Origin: Candidatus Rifleibacteriota bacterium
Lineage (GTDB): Bacteria > Vulcanimicrobiota > Xenobia > Xenobiales > Xenobiaceae
Direction of reading: 5' to 3'
Length of the DNA: 17,752 bases
NCBI GenBank assembly: GCA_900772775.1
Contig: CAAGRW010000024.1
Span: 1 to 17,752 of the forward strand
Under the pieces are notes generated by a model. It did not search any database. It saw only the letters and a list, made by a program, of their open reading frames with translations, and was not told the origin of the DNA. Position 1 is the stretch's first letter. The number at the start of each line of letters is the position of its first letter. This document shows, piece after piece, positions 15,318-17,752 of this stretch. Both the position numbers and the translations under genes were made by a program.

Positions 15318-15510
15318 TGTTAAGATGCCTCAACTACTTTGTAACGCCAAAGTAGATAAATAAAAATGTGGGTGAGACGTCCCCACCAGACAGCGACAGG
15401 CAAGAGCTCATTTTAGAGCTTAAGCCGATGTAGCCGTCTAAAAGTTCACGCGGCTGTAACTGCGGAGAATGCGTCAAAAATAGGCAATAATATCACGCGG
15501 AGGCAAAGTT
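15318..15510 (+). promoter_or_regulatory. structured leader region upstream of psuK
   Basis: About 190 bases with several potential stems: CTACTTTG/CAAAGTAG (15334-15341 and 15348-15355, 8 perfect pairs), GTGGG/CCCAC (15368-15372 and 15382-15386), AGCTC/GAGCT near 15405-15420, and AGCCG/CGGCT near 15433-15457 with wobble extension. GCGGAGGC precedes the psuK ATG by seven bases. I recognise no known riboswitch class and no clear promoter. Function is unknown. Confidence 0.45.
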
Positions 15511-16452
15511 ATGGAGACCCCTCAGAGCAGTGCGCTCGTTATAGGAGCCGCCAATCTGGATATAAAAGGTCATACTTGTTCTTATCATGTGGCCAAAACT
15601 TCCAATCCAGGTATGGTTCGCACTACAGCAGGCGGTGTGGCTCGCAATATTGCAGAAAATCTGGCCCGTATGAATGTACAAGCCACGCTATTAAGTGTCA
15701 TAGGCGATGATCTTTACGGTAGGCAGATACTGGATATAACTGGTTCCGCTGGCGTAGATTTAAGTAGGGTTTTAGTATCTAAAGATCAACGTACCGGCAT
15801 ATTTTTGGCGATTTTAAACCATTATGGTGATTTGGAATCTGCCGTAGCCGATCTAGATATTATCAAGATGCTCACTCCAGAGTATCTAAGTAATAACATA
15901 GAGCTTTTTGACAAAGCTAAATTTGTAGTTGTTGATGCTGATATTCCTACCCCCACTCTGGTATTTTGCCTGGAGCAATGTAGCAAGCGCGGGTTGCCTA
16001 TTTGTGTCGAGCCCATTTCCGTATCCAAAGCAAAGCAAATAGTGCCTTTCTTGGATCAGATTACAATGGTTACTCCCAATCGTGAGGAAGCCGAAGTTTT
16101 GGTAGGTTTCCCTTTACGCAGTGCTGCAGATGTAAAACGCGCCGGCTTGGAGCTGCTTAATCGTGGAGTAAAATGGGGCATAATTACCTTAGGGCCAGAG
16201 GGCGTTTTAATCGCCAGCCGTGAAGACGGACAGGACATGATCGAGTTCATTCCTTCAATTTCAACCGTTGTCACGGATACTGTAGGTGCAGGCGATGCTC
16301 TCACCTCAGGGGCGGTATGCGGACTCTTAGACGGACTAAGTTTCCGTCAGGCTGTAGAGCGAGGTGTTTTATGCGCAACTTTAACTCTACAAACATCTAT
16401 GGCCGTCCACCCAGAACTTACGCTCGCCAAGCTCGAGCAATTTAAAAATTAG
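15511..16452 (+). CDS. psuK: PfkB-family kinase, probably pseudouridine kinase
   Basis: A 313-residue ribokinase-fold enzyme. Its N-terminus IGAANLDIKGH, SNPGMVRTTAGGVARNIAENLA and LLSVIGDDLYG closely follow E. coli PsuK, which phosphorylates pseudouridine to pseudouridine 5'-phosphate in the cytosol. Substrate-binding Asn15/Asp17, the di-glycine G41-G42 with Asn46, and the C-terminal anion-hole motif D-T-V-G-A-G-D262-A with the catalytic Asp are present. TPNREEAEVLVG is the usual mid-protein signature. The partner glycosidase PsuG is not in the window, so other nucleoside or sugar substrates remain possible. GGAGG lies seven bases before the ATG. It is preceded by a long structured leader and followed by two inverted repeats before the CarD gene. 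Confidence 0.82.
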   Translation: METPQSSALVIGAANLDIKGHTCSYHVAKTSNPGMVRTTAGGVARNIAENLARMNVQATLLSVIGDDLYGRQILDITGSAGVDLSRVLVSKDQRTGIFLAILNHYGDLESAVADLDIIKMLTPEYLSNNIELFDKAKFVVVDADIPTPTLVFCLEQCSKRGLPICVEPISVSKAKQIVPFLDQITMVTPNREEAEVLVGFPLRSAADVKRAGLELLNRGVKWGIITLGPEGVLIASREDGQDMIEFIPSISTVVTDTVGAGDALTSGAVCGLLDGLSFRQAVERGVLCATLTLQTSMAVHPELTLAKLEQFKN

Positions 16453-16494
16453 TTTTGATTTCGGCAGTTTGTTGATAACTGCCCACCATCAAAA
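16453..16494 (+). repeat. nested inverted repeat directly after psuK
   Basis: TTTTGAT (16453-16459) pairs with ATCAAAA (16488-16494), and inside it GGCAGTT (16463-16469) pairs with AACTGCC (16477-16483) around a seven-base loop. It starts on the base after the psuK stop codon. No T-run follows the whole structure, so if it terminates transcription it is atypical. It may protect the 3' end of the mRNA. Confidence 0.6.
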
Positions 16495-16500
16495 CCGGCA

Positions 16501-16554
16501 GAGATCGGCATACATATTTGCTTTCCAATTAGGCATTTAATGCTCGCCGATCTC
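16501..16554. promoter_or_regulatory. inverted repeats upstream of the CarD-family gene
   Basis: GAGATCGGC (16501-16509) and GCCGATCTC (16546-16554) are perfect inverted nine-mers flanking 36 bases. Inside lies the near-perfect palindrome GCATT-T-AATGC (16533-16543). They sit 25 to 78 bases before the CarD start codon, where an operator or leader hairpin would act. No convincing sigma70 boxes were seen. Confidence 0.5.
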
Positions 16555-16578
16555 AAAAGCAACAGGAGTTAGTAAATA

Positions 16579-17076
16579 ATGTTTAGTGTCGGAAGTAAAG
16601 TTATGCATCCGCTTCACGGTCTTGGCACTGTAGAAAGCATCGAACATGAGATGATTCTCGATCAAGATTGTGATTTAGCTTGCATATCGTTTCAAAACGA
16701 TCGTCTAAAAATAAAAGTCAATCTTAGCAAAAAGAATGCTATGATCAGACCGCTAGTGGACAAAGATGAGATCGTAAAAATTGTTTCTTATTTGAAGACT
16801 GCCGACAGCACTCTACCCACCCGTTCTTCAGATCGTTACAACTTTAATTTGCGCAAAGTAAAAAGTTGCGATGTTTATCAATTAGCAGAAGTTATTCGCG
16901 ATCTGACGGTATTTTCAAAGAATCATAAGCTGCCTCCCAAAGAACAACAGATGCTAAAGCAAGCTCGTAAGACTTTAGCTATCGAATTTGGCTTTGTTAC
17001 CAATCGCGACGAAGAAGACATAGAGTCTGAAATAGACGAAATTTGTCGTAACGAAGACGAGAATATTATTTCCTAA
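16579..17076 (+). CDS. CarD/CdnL-family RNA polymerase-binding transcription regulator
   Basis: A 165-residue protein. The N-terminal ~60 residues form the RNA-polymerase-interacting Tudor-like domain shared with Mfd/TRCF (VGSKVMHPLHGLGTVESIE, then paired strands). The C-terminal part is helical and DNA-binding, with the familiar VYQLAEVIRDLTVFSKNHKL and PPKEQQMLKQARKTLAIEF segments. Members bind the polymerase beta subunit and stabilise open promoter complexes, affecting rRNA and stress promoters. The protein ends in an acidic tail. AGGAG lies ten bases before the ATG. The gene is preceded by inverted repeats and followed by a strong terminator. Which CarD subgroup it belongs to cannot be told here. 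Confidence 0.87.
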   Translation: MFSVGSKVMHPLHGLGTVESIEHEMILDQDCDLACISFQNDRLKIKVNLSKKNAMIRPLVDKDEIVKIVSYLKTADSTLPTRSSDRYNFNLRKVKSCDVYQLAEVIRDLTVFSKNHKLPPKEQQMLKQARKTLAIEFGFVTNRDEEDIESEIDEICRNEDENIIS

Positions 17077-17098
17077 ATTCGCCAAACAATATCTCAAA

Positions 17099-17120
17099 CG
17101 TGCTCATTTAGTTTGTGAGC
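17099..17120 (+). repeat. small hairpin downstream of the CarD-family gene
   Basis: GCTCA and TGAGC, extended by one G-U and one G-C pair, form a stem of about seven pairs within the 3' untranslated region, before the main terminator. There is no U-run after it. Confidence 0.4.
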
Positions 17121-17143
17121 GCCATAAGAAAGAGCATGTATTG

Positions 17144-17174
17144 AAAAAACTGCAGTTTGATCTGCAGTTTTTTT
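17144..17174 (+). terminator. strong intrinsic terminator after the CarD-family gene
   Basis: AAAAAACTGCAG (17144-17155), loop TTTGAT, then CTGCAG and seven T (17162-17174) make a 12-pair stem with a U-tract. The A-run on the other side means it could also act on transcripts coming from the right. It separates the CarD gene from the glycosyltransferase. Confidence 0.9.
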
Positions 17175-17201
17175 GCTTTATTGCTATAAAAAGTTTATAC
17201 T
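17173..17201 (+). promoter_or_regulatory. candidate promoter of the glycosyltransferase gene
   Basis: TTGCTT (17173-17178) and TATACT (17196-17201; 5 of 6 matches) are separated by 17 bases, overlapping the T-tract of the preceding terminator. Transcription would start within about three bases of the ATG at 17211, implying a leaderless or nearly leaderless message. This agrees with the absence of a ribosome-binding site. Confidence 0.45.
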
Positions 17202-17210
17202 CCAAACGAT

Positions 17211-17752
17211 ATGCCTAATTTTGACACAACTATCACTAACAATCCCAATCGTCCATTTGTATGCGCAACTATTTTAGTGGGTGCTCAAACTGAACCATTT
17301 TTCGCTACTTGTCTAGAATCGGTAGCCGACGCCATAGACTACGCTGTTGTCGATCTTAACGGCAACTATGAAGAAAATGCGAAAGTTTTGGAAAATTCTC
17401 GCCTTTATAAAGAAAAGCGCATGCGCATTGAAAAGAGCGTTTTTAAAGACTATTCAAGTGCACGCAATAACACTTTTGCTATGTTGCCTCCGGAAACGGA
17501 ATGGATTATGCGCTTAGATGCCGACGAAGTCCATTTTCCTCAAGATTTGCAAATACTCATCAGAGAAATTATTCCCCATTTAGATGACAGCATAGGCATG
17601 CTCGATGCTTATTGGCTTTGTTTTTTCCACTCATTTAAGTATGTCACCAAATTAGAGCGACGTCACGATCTTTTTATTCGCTATCACAAAGGCATGAAAT
17701 GGGAGCGTTCTATACATGAACAACTTATAGGACGCCAAGGTAAACGCTTAGC
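17211..17752 (+). CDS. glycosyltransferase, GT2/GT-A type (3' end outside window)
   Basis: An open frame from ATG 17211 to the window edge, about 180 residues, not closed by a stop codon. After an N-terminal PFVCATILVGAQTEPF strand, the segment SVADAIDYAVVDLNG resembles the nucleotide-sugar-binding start of family 2 glycosyltransferases. EWIMRLDADEVHFP gives the metal-binding D103-A-D105 motif. RHDLFIRYHKGMKWERSIHEQ resembles the later acceptor region of such enzymes, where Trp and His follow. There is no signal peptide or membrane segment in the visible part. It has no Shine-Dalgarno sequence, but a promoter lies at leaderless spacing. It would transfer a sugar to a glycan, lipid or protein; the target is unknown. 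Confidence 0.8.
   Translation, partial: MPNFDTTITNNPNRPFVCATILVGAQTEPFFATCLESVADAIDYAVVDLNGNYEENAKVLENSRLYKEKRMRIEKSVFKDYSSARNNTFAMLPPETEWIMRLDADEVHFPQDLQILIREIIPHLDDSIGMLDAYWLCFFHSFKYVTKLERRHDLFIRYHKGMKWERSIHEQLIGRQGKRL

Noticed and set aside
15091..15333. 80-codon minus-strand frame in the holA-psuK gap
   Set aside because: It runs antisense through the omega-RNA-like right end, and its sequence is what that structured DNA gives by chance.
15203..15360. 6S RNA or another housekeeping RNA
   Set aside because: The length and stems were considered, but the terminal GAATCCCC/CTTTAG-type hairpin fits an IS605 right end much better and no long closing helix with a central bubble is visible.

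Overview
The window (about 43% GC by eye, 17.75 kb) reads as ordinary bacterial chromosome carrying one unusual giant repeat protein and several structured intergenic regions. The organism is probably Gram-negative, because the L-asparaginase has a Sec-type signal peptide and is of the periplasmic type II kind. The gene mix is a CarD-type RNA polymerase regulator, a 2110-residue TPR protein, an EpsC-like serine acetyltransferase, MtnA and PsuK. That mix would fit an uncultivated or little-studied lineage with environmental or host-associated habits, but no marker gene here (rRNA, ribosomal protein) allows a firm assignment and I make none.

The left two thirds is transcribed on the minus strand. 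Read in the direction of transcription from 11900 down it holds: the giant TPR protein (11900-5568), ended by a long-stem intrinsic terminator; a YbjN-like small protein (5368-4853) whose end overlaps the start of a type II L-asparaginase (4863-3754); a hairpin region and then an EpsC/CysE-type serine O-acetyltransferase (3681-2821); a promoter and a 5'-nucleotidase family phosphoesterase (2597-1029), ended by an intrinsic terminator; and a Cof-type HAD phosphatase (840-19) preceded by a possible 14-codon leader ORF. Asparaginase and serine acetyltransferase are both amino-acid metabolism enzymes, but the shared theme is loose.

From about 12.2 kb the genes run on the plus strand: a RimJ/RimL-like GNAT acetyltransferase, MtnA (methionine salvage), HolA (DNA polymerase III delta), a 451-bp gap, a PsuK-like pseudouridine/sugar kinase, a CarD-family transcription regulator, a strong intrinsic terminator, and the first 180 codons of a GT2-type glycosyltransferase that runs off the window. 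The 451-bp gap between holA and psuK contains what looks like the right end of an IS200/IS605-family element, i.e. the terminal part of a TnpB omega-RNA, with no transposase or intact nuclease beside it.

The two observations most worth following are (1) about 19 consecutive, almost invariably 41-residue TPR/HAT-like units with a Trp signature in the middle of the giant protein, and (2) the orphan omega-RNA-like right end upstream of psuK. Several intergenic inverted repeats lack a U-tract and may be operators or mRNA structures rather than terminators.
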